A DNA stretch of 64,000 nucleotides from Streptomyces sp. NBC_01498 (GTDB taxonomy: Bacteria > Actinomycetota > Actinomycetes > Streptomycetales > Streptomycetaceae), in contig NZ_CP109598.1 in NCBI RefSeq assembly GCF_036327775.1, positions 1,240,001 to 1,304,000 of the forward strand, given 5' to 3'. This document shows positions 1-7,541 of this stretch, piece after piece. The first letter of the stretch is position 1; each line of letters begins with the position of its first letter. Made by a program: the position numbers and the translations under genes. The notes below the pieces were generated by a model that worked only from the letters and a program-made list of their open reading frames with translations, was not told the origin of the DNA and ran no database searches.

Positions 1-162
1 CTCAGCTTTGGCGCCGGCGGCCATCATCTGGGCGGCGTACTCCGGGTTGCTGGCCGCCAGCAGCCCGGCGGAGAAGCTGAGCAGGGGGAGGACCTCGGTG
101 AGGGCGGCTCGCAGGAGGGTGATGCGCTGATCGCGGGGGTCAGGCGGGGGTGTGGTGGTCAT
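1..162 (-). CDS. Partial hypothetical phage protein (runs off the left edge)
   Basis: The frame opens with ATG at 162 and stays open for 54 codons to the window edge. It begins MTTTPPPDPRDQRI and continues with an Ala/Leu-rich amphipathic stretch (LLSFSAGLLAASNPEYAAQM). It is the next gene leftward after the transglutaminase-like gene. No Shine-Dalgarno is evident before the ATG. No family is recognised and the C-terminus is not visible. Confidence 0.5.
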   Translation of the reverse strand, partial: MTTTPPPDPRDQRITLLRAALTEVLPLLSFSAGLLAASNPEYAAQMMAAGAKAE

Positions 163-228
163 GGCCGGACGGTAGCTGCGGGACGGTCGTGCGGGGGCGG
201 AATGCCGGACTCCCCCTCGCGCGGGTGA

Positions 229-702
229 TCAGGCTCCGATGCGCACCTGTTCGAGCCACTGGTTGAACGCGCGCTGGTACGCGCGCGCCGCACAGATGGA
301 CGGCGCAGCACCCCCGTTGGGTACGGGCTCGGGCCCGCCTCCCGGCCGCCACACTTCTCCGCAGGGCGGGTATGCCGGTGCGGTGTCCGTGAGCCCGTCC
401 CAGTCGGCGACCGTGAGACCCGCCGCAGCGAGCTCCGGGTCGTGCGTGGGGTCGACGAGCACCCACGCCCCGTCGAGCCGGATCTCGCACGCGGTGTGCA
501 CATCCTCGCGCGACGGCAGCAGCTGCACCTCGGCGGGCTGGTCGCCGAGGTGGTAGAGCCAGCGGACGCGGCGGGCCTGGTGGCCGAGCCGGGTGAACTC
601 CCGAAGCAGGTAAGCGGACTTCGCGAGGCAGTCGCCGCGGCCGACGGCGAGCAGGGTGTCGGCGGTGTGGGCGCCGTCCGTCGCGTACGGGATGTTGCGC
701 AC
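229..702 (-). CDS. Transglutaminase-like (papain-fold) protein
   Basis: The protein has the transglutaminase-like signature: GRGDCLAKS with Cys25, a His in EDVHTACE (His69) and Asp84 in WVLVDPTHD, spaced as in the Cys-His-Asp triad. Such domains act as peptidases, amidases or crosslinking enzymes; the substrate here is unknown. The GTG start at 702 is 30 nt past the PIN gene stop. A CTG at 735, overlapping that stop and preceded by AGGAGAGG, would add LIDQRLRLFHT, which looks like part of the domain, so the true start may be there. It is the last member of a three-gene leftward cassette with the PIN gene and its upstream partner. The C-terminal half is Pro/Gly-rich. Confidence 0.75.
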   Translation of the reverse strand: MRNIPYATDGAHTADTLLAVGRGDCLAKSAYLLREFTRLGHQARRVRWLYHLGDQPAEVQLLPSREDVHTACEIRLDGAWVLVDPTHDPELAAAGLTVADWDGLTDTAPAYPPCGEVWRPGGGPEPVPNGGAAPSICAARAYQRAFNQWLEQVRIGA

Positions 703-731
703 CGTGTGGAAGAGGCGGAGCCGCTGGTCGA

Positions 732-1181
732 TCAGAACAGGCCCTCTCCTCCGTACTGGTAGGGCTCGTCAATCCACACACCCCGCAGCACCTGCCCCGG
801 GGTGAAGTCCTTGGTGCTGGTGCTGAGCAGGACTTCGGCCCGCGCGACCACTGCGGTTGCCAGGTGCACCGCGTCCCAGTTCCGGATCCGGGGCGTGTCC
901 GCGATGATCTCCCGCGCCGTGAGGCCAACCCGTCGGCTTACATCGACCAGGGTGACGTACGGCTCGGTGAGCAGTGTCCGGATTCGGGCTTCGGCCTGCG
1001 GGTTCGGCTGGGCGCGGGAGCCGCCTCGCGCTTCCGCTAAAAGCAGGGTGCTGGCGAAGAGCTGGAGCTTCTTGGCGCGGGCCGCCTCGACCCAGGAGTC
1101 AACGACGTGGCTCTTGCCTGTCGCCCAGTCGATGTAGCAGCACGCGTCGAGATAGGCGGACTTCGGTTCGTTACGCCTCAC
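732..1181 (-). CDS. PIN-domain protein, VapC-like putative ribonuclease
   Basis: At 149 aa this has the acidic residues of the PIN nuclease fold: Asp12 in AYLDACCYIDW, Glu50 in LLAEARGG, Asp103 in NWDAVHLATA and Asp125 in STKDF. PIN proteins are Mg-dependent RNases, often toxins of type II toxin-antitoxin systems. The GTG start overlaps the stop of the upstream 291-aa gene (GGTGAGGCGTAA), so the two are translationally coupled, as expected of a toxin and its partner. That partner is much larger than a normal VapB antitoxin and has no visible DNA-binding motif, so the toxin-antitoxin reading is inference. Confidence 0.8.
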   Translation of the reverse strand: MRRNEPKSAYLDACCYIDWATGKSHVVDSWVEAARAKKLQLFASTLLLAEARGGSRAQPNPQAEARIRTLLTEPYVTLVDVSRRVGLTAREIIADTPRIRNWDAVHLATAVVARAEVLLSTSTKDFTPGQVLRGVWIDEPYQYGGEGLF

Positions 1182-2046
1182 CGCGGATCACCGCCAGGTG
1201 CTCGCGGGCACTGAGGCCGCCGGTCATGTCGGGCCAGAACCCGCCCTTCAGTTCTTCGGCCGTGAGCGACGGCTCGGTCGGCAGGATCTCCAGGTCGTCC
1301 ACGATGATCCTCATAACCTGGCCGCGCGCGTTCTCGATGATGTTCCCGGTGACTTCGACCCGGTCCTCGCCCCAAGCGCCACGCAGGTCCTCGCGCAGGG
1401 ATTCCGGGCACACCAGGGGGATGCGTTCGTTCCCGACTTCGGACTTGAGGACGCCCTTGATGGTGCCCTTGTCGGTGTCGAAGAGGCTGTTCAGGTGGCC
1501 CCGCCGTGACCCGAAAGAGGTGTAACGCTCGACTACGGCGGCGCGAAGGTTTTGGTGCGCCCGCTGCGTGACGTCGACGCGCAGGGGGGTGGCGCCGTAC
1601 AGCAGCAATTCCATGCCAACGTCGGGGGAGGCGCCTAGGCGGCGTACGGCGTCGGCGCCCAGCCGGGCGGCCCGAGGGGTCCACCGGGGTGGGAGTTCGG
1701 CGGTCTTCTCGGCGGCCTCGAATCCGCCGACCATCTGTTCCAGGACGCGTTCGAGGGTGGTGTAGCTCGACTCGGGGGCAAGTTCGAGCGGTTCCAGGGT
1801 GGCGTTCACGCTGCCGAGGCGGAGTTCCTGGAATGTCCAGCGGCTGACCTTCGACTTCGAGTTCTTCTGGCCTTCGGTCCGTTCCAGTTCGGCGATGACC
1901 TTGAGGAGCTTCGACAGCGTCTCCAGGGAGGCGTCCGCGTCCATGCCGGCCTGGGGCCCGCGGAGGGAGATGCCTACCTTCGTGGCCATGGTCGAGGCTC
2001 CCGATTCTGGATGCGTCCCGGCGTGCGCCAGTAAGGCGCCATCCAT
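1171..2046 (-). CDS. Unknown 291-aa protein, partner of the PIN-domain gene
   Basis: I do not recognise the family. ATG at 2046 is chosen because GGGGGAGG lies 5 nt upstream; ATG at 1989 (MATKVGISLRG) is a weaker alternative. The open frame extends further upstream, but that part is low-complexity shadow of the opposite strand. The protein is soluble and mixed alpha/beta, with a charged helical stretch at about residues 40-75 and a C-terminal half rich in beta-like segments (VEVTGNIIENARGQVMRIIV). The end overlaps the PIN gene start, which implies joint function. It is transcribed away from the DUF6233-like gene, with a shared upstream region of about 180 bp. Confidence 0.7.
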   Translation of the reverse strand: MDGALLAHAGTHPESGASTMATKVGISLRGPQAGMDADASLETLSKLLKVIAELERTEGQKNSKSKVSRWTFQELRLGSVNATLEPLELAPESSYTTLERVLEQMVGGFEAAEKTAELPPRWTPRAARLGADAVRRLGASPDVGMELLLYGATPLRVDVTQRAHQNLRAAVVERYTSFGSRRGHLNSLFDTDKGTIKGVLKSEVGNERIPLVCPESLREDLRGAWGEDRVEVTGNIIENARGQVMRIIVDDLEILPTEPSLTAEELKGGFWPDMTGGLSAREHLAVIRGEA

Positions 2047-2211
2047 GGAATCCTCCCCCGAGGTCGGCGCGTGGTCACTTCGGGGATGGACGGTAGCAAT
2101 GATCGGGGGTGCCGTCTGCGGGTTTGGCAACGTTGGCCCGGTGCCGGTCACTCGTCTGATTGGGGTGGGCCTCATGTCTGCGGGTGGGCCCGGTCGGGAA
2201 TCGGTGCCCTC

Positions 2212-2217
2212 TACACT
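2212..2217 (+). promoter_or_regulatory. Putative -10 hexamer of a leaderless promoter (DUF6233-like gene)
   Basis: TACACT lies 7 nt before the ATG at 2225, and no purine-rich ribosome binding site lies between. The same layout is seen before the Phd-like gene (14815) and the repressor (25926). No clear -35 is visible. Confidence 0.4.
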
Positions 2218-2224
2218 CGAACGC

Positions 2225-2550
2225 ATGTCCGAATCCACTCCGGAGGAGCGTCTGGCCGCGCTGCGCTTCCTGCTGCGCGTCCAGGAGCAGGATCTTGCGC
2301 GCACTCGGGCATGGATCCGGGCCGAGGAGCAGCGGGCCGCCGAGTACGCCCGTCGTCGCCGGACTGGGCGATTGAGTACGGGCCCAGCGGGCGCACACAG
2401 CCGCTCGCGGTGCACACCGCCGAATGCTGGCAAACAAATTTCCGCATGCGACCGCTCAGCCGAGAGCAGGCCCTGGAGGCGATCACCCAGCTCGGGGTGG
2501 AGCCGTGCATCATGTGCCGGCCCGAGCGCGTACTCGGGATACTCGACTGA
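2225..2550 (+). pseudogene. DUF6233-type small protein gene with an internal frameshift
   Basis: Two adjacent frames together make one protein of the Streptomyces DUF6233 type. The first starts MSESTPEERLAALRFLLR and carries a charged helix ending EYARRR. The second continues PDWAIEYGPSGRTQPLAVH, then ECW, and ends EPCIMCRPERVLGILD. The frame must change near 2350-2365, in the run cgtcgtcgccgg. In the first frame the protein would read into unrelated Arg/Ser-rich sequence. This looks like a one-base indel; a sequencing error or recoding is possible. There is no Shine-Dalgarno; TACACT ends 7 nt before the ATG. Confidence 0.6.
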
Positions 2551-2559
2551 CGCACGGAT

Positions 2560-2588
2560 GCCCGCCCCGGAAAGTGGCCGGGGCGGGC
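2560..2588. terminator. Strong hairpin, bidirectional terminator
   Basis: A perfect 11-bp GC-rich stem (GCCCGCCCCGG / CCGGGGCGGGC) with a 7-nt loop, 10 nt after the stop of the DUF6233-like gene. Confidence 0.7.
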
Positions 2589-2705
2589 GCACAGTGGGCA
2601 CCAGGTCGCGACCCCAGCGCAGTTGACGGCTCGATCGGACAGCACCCCCGGGGCGCTGCGCCGTCCCGCTCAGCATGGCAGAAACGGCGCTCGTTCACGC
2701 ATGGG

Positions 2706-3467
2706 TCATGCGGCCAGTCCGGTCTCCGACCAGGTCCGTCCGCATGCGGTGCAGCGGGCGACGGGTGCGGCGCCGGACCCGCCGTGGATGCTGATGGTCC
2801 CAGCGCAGTCCGGGCAGGGGATACGGAGGCTCTCCTGCCGGGCGGCGAGGTCGAGGGCGCGCTCCACCCGACCGAGGGCCAACCTCGCGGCGGTGGCGAT
2901 GTGCTCCTCCTGCGCGGGGGTGAGCGGCCGGAACGGGCCCGGCGCGCTGGTGACCCTGCCCAACAGCCAGAGCGCGGCGTACCGGCCGTCCGGTCTGCGC
3001 CCGGTCCAGGACCACCTGCGCGGGTCGGCGGCATCATCCTGCGCAGCCTGGACGCGGCGGGCGTGATCCGCCCACGCGACCCGGTCCGCCCGCGTCTTGG
3101 CGTAAGCAGCACGCCGGGGGGCCGGCATGGGCATCGGCGGGCGCTGGACGTGCTCCGCTGTGGCGTCGGCGGTGGCGAGGAGCAACTGCTCGACGGTGCG
3201 CATCGTGTCGTAGATGCCGAGGACGAGGGGTGCGGGGGTGATGGCGAGCGGGGTGGGCAGTCCCTCGTGGGCGCGGGCGGTTGCGTCTCGGTGGCGGCGG
3301 GCTTCGTCCTCGTCGGTCTCCTCGCGTTCGACGGCGGCGAGGTGGGCGCGGAGCCCGGACGGCGGCCAGGCGCTGACGTTCGACGCGGCGAGGGCGTCGG
3401 CGAGGTCGGGCCAGTGGCTGATGATCAGCCGGAGGTGTGTGGCGGTCGTGGCGGTGGTGGTGGTCAT
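2706..3467 (-). CDS. Hypothetical phage protein with C-terminal zinc ribbon
   Basis: At 253 aa this starts at ATG 3467, with AGGAG 8 nt upstream; an in-frame start 7 codons earlier lacks a binding site. The N-terminal part is Thr-rich, then helical (HLRLIISHWPDLADALA). The C-terminus has IPCPDCAGTIS and ARCTACGRTWS, two CxxC pairs forming a zinc ribbon. This architecture is common in Streptomyces phages and integrative elements, where the role is unknown. It is monocistronic between two hairpins. Confidence 0.65.
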   Translation of the reverse strand: MTTTTATTATHLRLIISHWPDLADALAASNVSAWPPSGLRAHLAAVEREETDEDEARRHRDATARAHEGLPTPLAITPAPLVLGIYDTMRTVEQLLLATADATAEHVQRPPMPMPAPRRAAYAKTRADRVAWADHARRVQAAQDDAADPRRWSWTGRRPDGRYAALWLLGRVTSAPGPFRPLTPAQEEHIATAARLALGRVERALDLAARQESLRIPCPDCAGTISIHGGSGAAPVARCTACGRTWSETGLAA

Positions 3468-3510
3468 CGCGGTGCTCCTGGTGCTCAAGCGGTACGGTTT
3501 CCATCACCTG

Positions 3511-3547
3511 GGGGCGCGCCGGTCCGGGAAGACATCAGGCGCGCCCC
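3511..3547. terminator. Hairpin between phage gene blocks
   Basis: A perfect 10-bp stem (GGGGCGCGCC / GGCGCGCCCC) with a 17-nt loop, just past the stop of the HTH gene at 3558. It may end the leftward transcript of the upstream block. Confidence 0.5.
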
Positions 3548-3557
3548 TCACGCATGC

Positions 3558-4232
3558 TCAGCGGCGCGGCACAGCGACGGCTTGAAGCTCAAGCGGCAAT
3601 TCGCCGTCATGCAGCCAGGCCGTCAGCCGGAAGTAGAGCGCCCAGCCAGCGACGTAGCCCGCGCGGATGCGGCTGATCCGGGCTGGGTCGATGCCTGCGG
3701 CCAGGGCGACGTCAGCCCAGTGAAGGGCGTCTTTGCTGCGCTTCGCGTCGATTGCTTCGAGCAAAGCTGCCCGCTTGGGGACGTAGTCCGGCTGTTGAAG
3801 AGGGGCGCTGTTCGCCCGTGCGGCCTCTCGCACCTGCTTCAGCCGTTGGCGTTCCGCCTTCCGCTTCCGCTGGGTGGCGGTCCATTCCTCGACGTCCTGT
3901 CGCCAGAAGTAGCGGTAGTGAGAGTGTCCGGTGGGCGGCTGTTCAGCCTGTTTCGGGCCCTGCCCGTGCGCGCACTCCTGGCTGAAGACTCTGTGGCTCA
4001 TGCCACTGATGACGGCCGCTTCCCTGGTCGTGATCATTCGGGCAGGCAGGAGGTCGTCATGCGCTCGGGTAGACACTCCCGCCTCCTTCAACAGGACGCG
4101 GATCGTGCCCCTTGAACAGCCGATCTTCTGCGCCGTCGCGCTAATCGTGGCGCCGTTGGTGTAGATGTCAGCTACTCGCTCGCGTAGCCGATCGCGCCGC
4201 TCTCGTTTCGAGCGGTTCCCATCGTGATTCAC
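3558..4232 (-). CDS. Multi-HTH DNA-binding phage regulator
   Basis: The protein is 224 aa with a GTG start at 4232 preceded by GAGGAAGG. Three DNA-binding-like segments are visible: an N-terminal resolvase-type HTH (ISATAQKIGCSRGTIRVLLK), a central MerR/excisionase-like segment (ITTREAAVISGMSHRVF, with YFWRQDVEEW), and a C-terminal segment resembling an XRE helix pair (WADVALAAGIDPARISRIR). It is probably a transcriptional regulator; targets are unknown. The start lies 2 nt past the stop of the zinc-ribbon gene. Confidence 0.65.
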   Translation of the reverse strand: MNHDGNRSKRERRDRLRERVADIYTNGATISATAQKIGCSRGTIRVLLKEAGVSTRAHDDLLPARMITTREAAVISGMSHRVFSQECAHGQGPKQAEQPPTGHSHYRYFWRQDVEEWTATQRKRKAERQRLKQVREAARANSAPLQQPDYVPKRAALLEAIDAKRSKDALHWADVALAAGIDPARISRIRAGYVAGWALYFRLTAWLHDGELPLELQAVAVPRR

Positions 4233-4234
4233 GG

Positions 4235-4465
4235 TCAGCCTTCCTCAACCGTCGTGTGCGGGGTGTTCTGTACGGCTTCGTCCCAGGCGTAGCCGCAGGT
4301 CCCGCAGGTGCGGTGCAGGCGCTCGTTGGGGTTGAGGCCGATCACGTCGTCGGTCGGGCTGTGGAGGCAGGTGCCGTGGGCGCGGTACTCGGTATCGGCG
4401 CCTTCGCCGCCGCACTTAGGGCAGACGACGCCGGGGCCGGTGTACGGGGGCAGGGCGCTGCTCAT
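4235..4465 (-). CDS. Zinc-ribbon mini-protein (76 aa)
   Basis: The start ATG overlaps the upstream stop as TGATG, with AGGAAGG upstream. CPKCGGEG and CGTCGYAW are two CxxC knuckles about 35 residues apart. It is one of many Cys-pair small proteins in this phage's early region and probably binds zinc, partner unknown. Confidence 0.65.
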   Translation of the reverse strand: MSSALPPYTGPGVVCPKCGGEGADTEYRAHGTCLHSPTDDVIGLNPNERLHRTCGTCGYAWDEAVQNTPHTTVEEG

Positions 4466-4914
4466 CAGTTGGCCTTCCTGAACGGGCCGGGTGTGCCGAG
4501 CGCCTCGGCGAGATAGGCGATGTGCTCGTACTTCGCTTCGGTCGTGTGGCCGTCCCACTGGGCGCGCGGGTCGTCGGCGGTCACGTGGTCGAAGAACTCG
4601 AAGAGGCCCGCGTCCTGCGGGGCGATGTGCCATGAGCACTGGCGGCCGTGAAGCGTGATGTACAGGATCTGCCAGCCGGGCTCGGTGACGTCCGGCGCGG
4701 GCGCGACGACAGCCCGTTCGGCGAGGCCTCCGGCGACGAGGGCGACGAGGTGGGCGCGTTCGCGGTACGCCCCGTCGCGCTGCTCCTCGGCCTGCTGGGC
4801 GCCGTCGGCCATGGCGACGAAGGGCCGCAGGCGTTCGACTTCGGATTGGGCGTGACGCAGTTCCACCAGGGCTGAACGCAGGTCGGTGGGCTCGGCGTTG
4901 TGTGCAATGGGCAT
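4465..4914 (-). CDS. Hypothetical phage protein (149 aa)
   Basis: ATG at 4914 with GAAGGAG 8 nt upstream. An N-terminal helical, coiled-coil-like part (LVELRHAQSEVERLRPF) precedes a compact domain (GWQILYITLHGRQCSWHIAP) ending in an acidic/helical tail. No family recognised. It sits in a four-gene overlapping block, 4235-5653. Confidence 0.6.
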   Translation of the reverse strand: MPIAHNAEPTDLRSALVELRHAQSEVERLRPFVAMADGAQQAEEQRDGAYRERAHLVALVAGGLAERAVVAPAPDVTEPGWQILYITLHGRQCSWHIAPQDAGLFEFFDHVTADDPRAQWDGHTTEAKYEHIAYLAEALGTPGPFRKAN

Positions 4915-4916
4915 GG

Positions 4917-5417
4917 TCAGTTCTCCTTCGGTCCGTTGATCGCGCTGCGGAGGTCGCGGGCCATGGCTTGGGCGAGGGGGTCGGGCGCGTCGTCCCACAC
5001 AGCGGCGAGCTTCATGACGCGGTCGAGAGCGGTGACGCGCGGGTCGTCAGGGACCGGGAGGTCGTGGCTGATGGTCTGGAGCGCGGCCCGGATGCGGGTG
5101 GCCGCTACTCGGCGGCCCATGAGGGCGACTGATGTCGAGCTGGCCGACTCGGCGAGGACGGCGTCGCACTCGGTACGGACGGCGTCGGTGCGGGCTCGGT
5201 ACCGGTTGGCCCGGTCGCGGTGCTGCTCGCCCCACGCCTGCGCTCGCTCGGCCAGCGCCTTGAAGTAGCGGGCGACCTCGTGCGCGTCGTTGAGGTGTTC
5301 GTCTGTCTTGGCGTCGCACTCGGTACGGATCGCGGCGTCGTTCTCCAGCTCGGCGATCCGCTCGTACAGGGCGTCGAGTTGGTCGCTGGTGATGTCGTTG
5401 ACGGACAGGCGGGTCAT
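4917..5417 (-). CDS. Coiled-coil phage protein (166 aa)
   Basis: ATG at 5417 overlaps the upstream stop (ATGA). Long heptad-like stretches (SDQLDALYERIAELENDAAI; HEVARYFKALAERAQAWGEQ) indicate a coiled coil. The C-terminal third contains DDPRVTALDRVMKLAAVWDD. No catalytic motif is seen and the function is unknown. Confidence 0.6.
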   Translation of the reverse strand: MTRLSVNDITSDQLDALYERIAELENDAAIRTECDAKTDEHLNDAHEVARYFKALAERAQAWGEQHRDRANRYRARTDAVRTECDAVLAESASSTSVALMGRRVAATRIRAALQTISHDLPVPDDPRVTALDRVMKLAAVWDDAPDPLAQAMARDLRSAINGPKEN

Positions 5418-5653
5418 GCGGCGTGGCCTTTCTGTGCGGCGAGCGCGGCTTCCAGTCGGCGGATCTGCGCCCGTGCGTCGGCGAGTTGGAAGGCGAGGGC
5501 GTCTTCGCGGGCGGTGCCCGGCCGGGCGGCGCGTTCGGCCCGGCGTGCTGCGGCCTGCCGCTCGCGCCGTTCCGACGTGAGGAGCGCGATGAGCCACGCG
5601 CACGCGCCGATGAGCGCGAGCGGGATCACGAGGTACACCACGGGGGCGGTCAC
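5414..5653 (-). CDS. Small single-pass membrane protein with coiled-coil tail
   Basis: At 79 aa, the GTG start overlaps the upstream stop as GTGA. Residues 5-25 (VVYLVIPLALIGACAWLIAL) form a transmembrane segment, followed by an Arg/Ala-rich helical tail (LADARAQIRRLEAALAAQ). It is probably anchored in the inner membrane with the tail in the cytosol. Role unknown. Confidence 0.6.
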   Translation of the reverse strand: MTAPVVYLVIPLALIGACAWLIALLTSERRERQAAARRAERAARPGTAREDALAFQLADARAQIRRLEAALAAQKGHAA

Positions 5654-6216
5654 GGCGTGGCCTCGCCGTCTTCATCGGGCAGCGGGAACCCGGCGCTTCC
5701 CAGTCGGCTCACGAGGTCGTTGGCGTCCAGGCCGCCGATGTCGTTCGACTCGACCACGTACTCGGTGATGATCCGCAGCATCGTGTCCAGGTCGGCCTCG
5801 GCTTTCTGGCGGGCCTGGTGCGGGGTGATCTTCCCGACGCGCTGGAGGGTGAAGGCGTACCGCTCGGGGGATTCGCCGACCTTGACGACCATCTCGACCG
5901 GTGTCTCGGTGTAGTTCGGGGCGTCGCCGAGCATCGCCCGTGCGGCACCGACCCATTGGGCAACCATGTCGCGGGCGGGTTCGAGGTCCATGCTCATGCC
6001 GTTGCGGAAATCCATGGACTTGAGTCCGGTCTCGGCGATCTGCTTCTCGACCCACTGCTGCGCGGCGGCCTCTTCGAGGACGATCTCGATCATGGGGCGC
6101 AGCACGGTCGACGGGTCATCGGGCAGGGCCGTCGTGATGGCGGAGCATTGGTTGTCGAGGAAGTCCCCGGCGAGCTGTGCCAGTTCGCCGATCGGGTCCG
6201 TGTCGGGTGTGGTCAT
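5650..6216 (-). CDS. Hypothetical phage protein (188 aa)
   Basis: ATG at 6216 has GGAGG 5 nt upstream and opens the block. The protein is acidic and mostly helical (MIEIVLEEAAAQQWVEKQIA), with a beta-like centre (TPVEMVVKVGESPERYAFTL). No known motif. Its end overlaps the small membrane protein gene. Confidence 0.6.
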   Translation of the reverse strand: MTTPDTDPIGELAQLAGDFLDNQCSAITTALPDDPSTVLRPMIEIVLEEAAAQQWVEKQIAETGLKSMDFRNGMSMDLEPARDMVAQWVGAARAMLGDAPNYTETPVEMVVKVGESPERYAFTLQRVGKITPHQARQKAEADLDTMLRIITEYVVESNDIGGLDANDLVSRLGSAGFPLPDEDGEATP

Positions 6217-6301
6217 GTGGTCCTCCGTGGCGTTGTGCGGGCTTGTGGCGCCCTCGGGGTGGCTGGGTGCCGTCGGGCGGGTGTTCGGGCGGGAGACGGG
6301 C

Positions 6302-6338
6302 GTGTGGCGCGCCCCGTGGGGGTCAGGGCGCGCCACAC
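6302..6338. terminator. Hairpin between phage gene blocks
   Basis: A perfect 13-bp stem (GTGTGGCGCGCCC / GGGCGCGCCACAC) with an 11-nt loop, directly downstream of the small zinc-finger gene ending at 6344 on the minus strand. Confidence 0.65.
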
Positions 6339-6343
6339 CGGGG

Positions 6344-6517
6344 TCAGGTAGTCGGATGCGCGGCGGGATCGATGGCCCGGCCGCACGTGTTCTCGTGGCG
6401 CCGCAGGTCCGCTTCAGGGGTTCCCGGGGGCCGCCGATCTCCGCAGCGCCCGCACTCCCAGACGGGGCAGCTGTTGACGTAGATCGACCGGTAGCGAGCG
6501 GGGCGCCGGTACGTCAC
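6344..6517 (-). CDS. Small zinc-finger protein (57 aa)
   Basis: The GTG start at 6517 overlaps the stop of the HIT-domain gene (GTGA). The protein has VWECGRCGDRR followed by RRHENTCGRA, a CxxC...HxxxC arrangement typical of a single zinc finger. It is coupled to the HIT fusion gene. Confidence 0.6.
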   Translation of the reverse strand: MTYRRPARYRSIYVNSCPVWECGRCGDRRPPGTPEADLRRHENTCGRAIDPAAHPTT

Positions 6518-7461
6518 GACTGCGCCCCGTCCTCGTCGGCCTGTTCCTGCGCCACCCATGCAGGCAACACCCCCGTCTCCGTCACGTGCCGAAGATCGTG
6601 GGCGGCCTGGCACAGAACGACGGCCCGGCCGCGCATCAGGTCGGCGGCCGAGAGCCGGGGGTGGTACTCGTCGGCCCACGCGCGCAGTCGGCGGGCGTGC
6701 CGTTCCCACTCGTCGGCAAGCTGCGCCAGAAGAACCTGCTGCGCCTCGGGCGCCCCGTCCTCGGCCTGCCCACCGGACCCGGCGGCGGCCTCTTCGGCCA
6801 GGCGGCCGAGGAGCACGACGGCCCTCGTCATGCCCTCCCTGTAGGCCGCAGGGACACCGGCGCTGGCGTCGCGGTCGAGCGCGACTGCGCCTGCGGCTGC
6901 CCACAGCGCCGTGCCCCGGTCGGCGGTCGTGGCGGCCTCGGCGTCGGGCACAGGCCGGGCGGGGGCGCATCCGGGGCAGTCGCTCACCACCAGGCCGCGC
7001 ATGAACCGGTGACGCGAGTGCGGCTGCTGACCGCCGCACGACTCGGGCCGCACCCTGGCCGTGGGCAGTGCCGCCGTGCCCGGCAGCACCCACCGCACTC
7101 CGCCGGTCGGGTCCGGCACATCCCCGAGACGCCGAGGGATCAGGTGGACGTGCACGTGATCCACCGTCCGCCCCGCCGCCCGGCCCTCGTTCACCCCGAC
7201 CGTCCACCCGTCCGCATCCGGGACGTGCGCGCCGGCATCGCAGGCCAGCGCGTAGATGTCACGGACCTCCACCGACGACAGGTCGTAGAACGACTCCACA
7301 TGCCGGCGCGGCACCACCTCCATGTGGCCGGGACTGGACGGGAAGTTGTCCAGGCGCACGTAAGCGGTCTCGGCCGACGCGATCACGGTGCTGCCCTGCG
7401 AGCCGGGGCAGAACAGGCAGCCGGGCAAGTCGGTCACGGTCGATTCGGGCGTGGTGCTCAT
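6514..7461 (-). CDS. HIT-domain protein with a long C-terminal extension
   Basis: ATG at 7461 follows AGGAG by 7 nt. The first ~130 residues are a HIT domain: CLFCPGSQGS near the N-terminus, HMEVVPRRHVESFYDL, and the nucleotide-binding HxHxH motif in RTVDHVHVHLIPRR. HIT proteins hydrolyse nucleotide phosphoramidates or dinucleotide polyphosphates. Residues ~140-315 are a separate part with Cys pairs (ESCGG, DCPGC) and helices (AQQVLLAQLADEWERHARRL). I do not know this fusion. The reading frame extends further upstream but without a binding site and through shadow sequence. Confidence 0.75.
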   Translation of the reverse strand: MSTTPESTVTDLPGCLFCPGSQGSTVIASAETAYVRLDNFPSSPGHMEVVPRRHVESFYDLSSVEVRDIYALACDAGAHVPDADGWTVGVNEGRAAGRTVDHVHVHLIPRRLGDVPDPTGGVRWVLPGTAALPTARVRPESCGGQQPHSRHRFMRGLVVSDCPGCAPARPVPDAEAATTADRGTALWAAAGAVALDRDASAGVPAAYREGMTRAVVLLGRLAEEAAAGSGGQAEDGAPEAQQVLLAQLADEWERHARRLRAWADEYHPRLSAADLMRGRAVVLCQAAHDLRHVTETGVLPAWVAQEQADEDGAQS

Positions 7462-7499
7462 GTTGATCTCCTGCGGGGTTGGTTGGGATGCTGGGGCCA

Positions 7500-7530
7500 G
7501 GCCCGCCCCTGTTACGAGCAGGGGCGGGCC
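7500..7530. terminator. Strong hairpin between phage genes
   Basis: A perfect 12-bp stem (GGCCCGCCCCTG / CAGGGGCGGGCC) with a 7-nt loop, just after the gene ending at 7542 and upstream of the HIT gene start. Confidence 0.7.
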
Positions 7531-7541
7531 GCAGTGCGAGG

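Noticed and set aside
2047..2676. A 210-residue N-terminal extension of the PIN-partner gene
   Set aside because: No binding site, Arg/Pro-rich shadow of the opposite strand, and it overlaps the divergent DUF6233-like gene. The ATG at 2046 has an ideal site.
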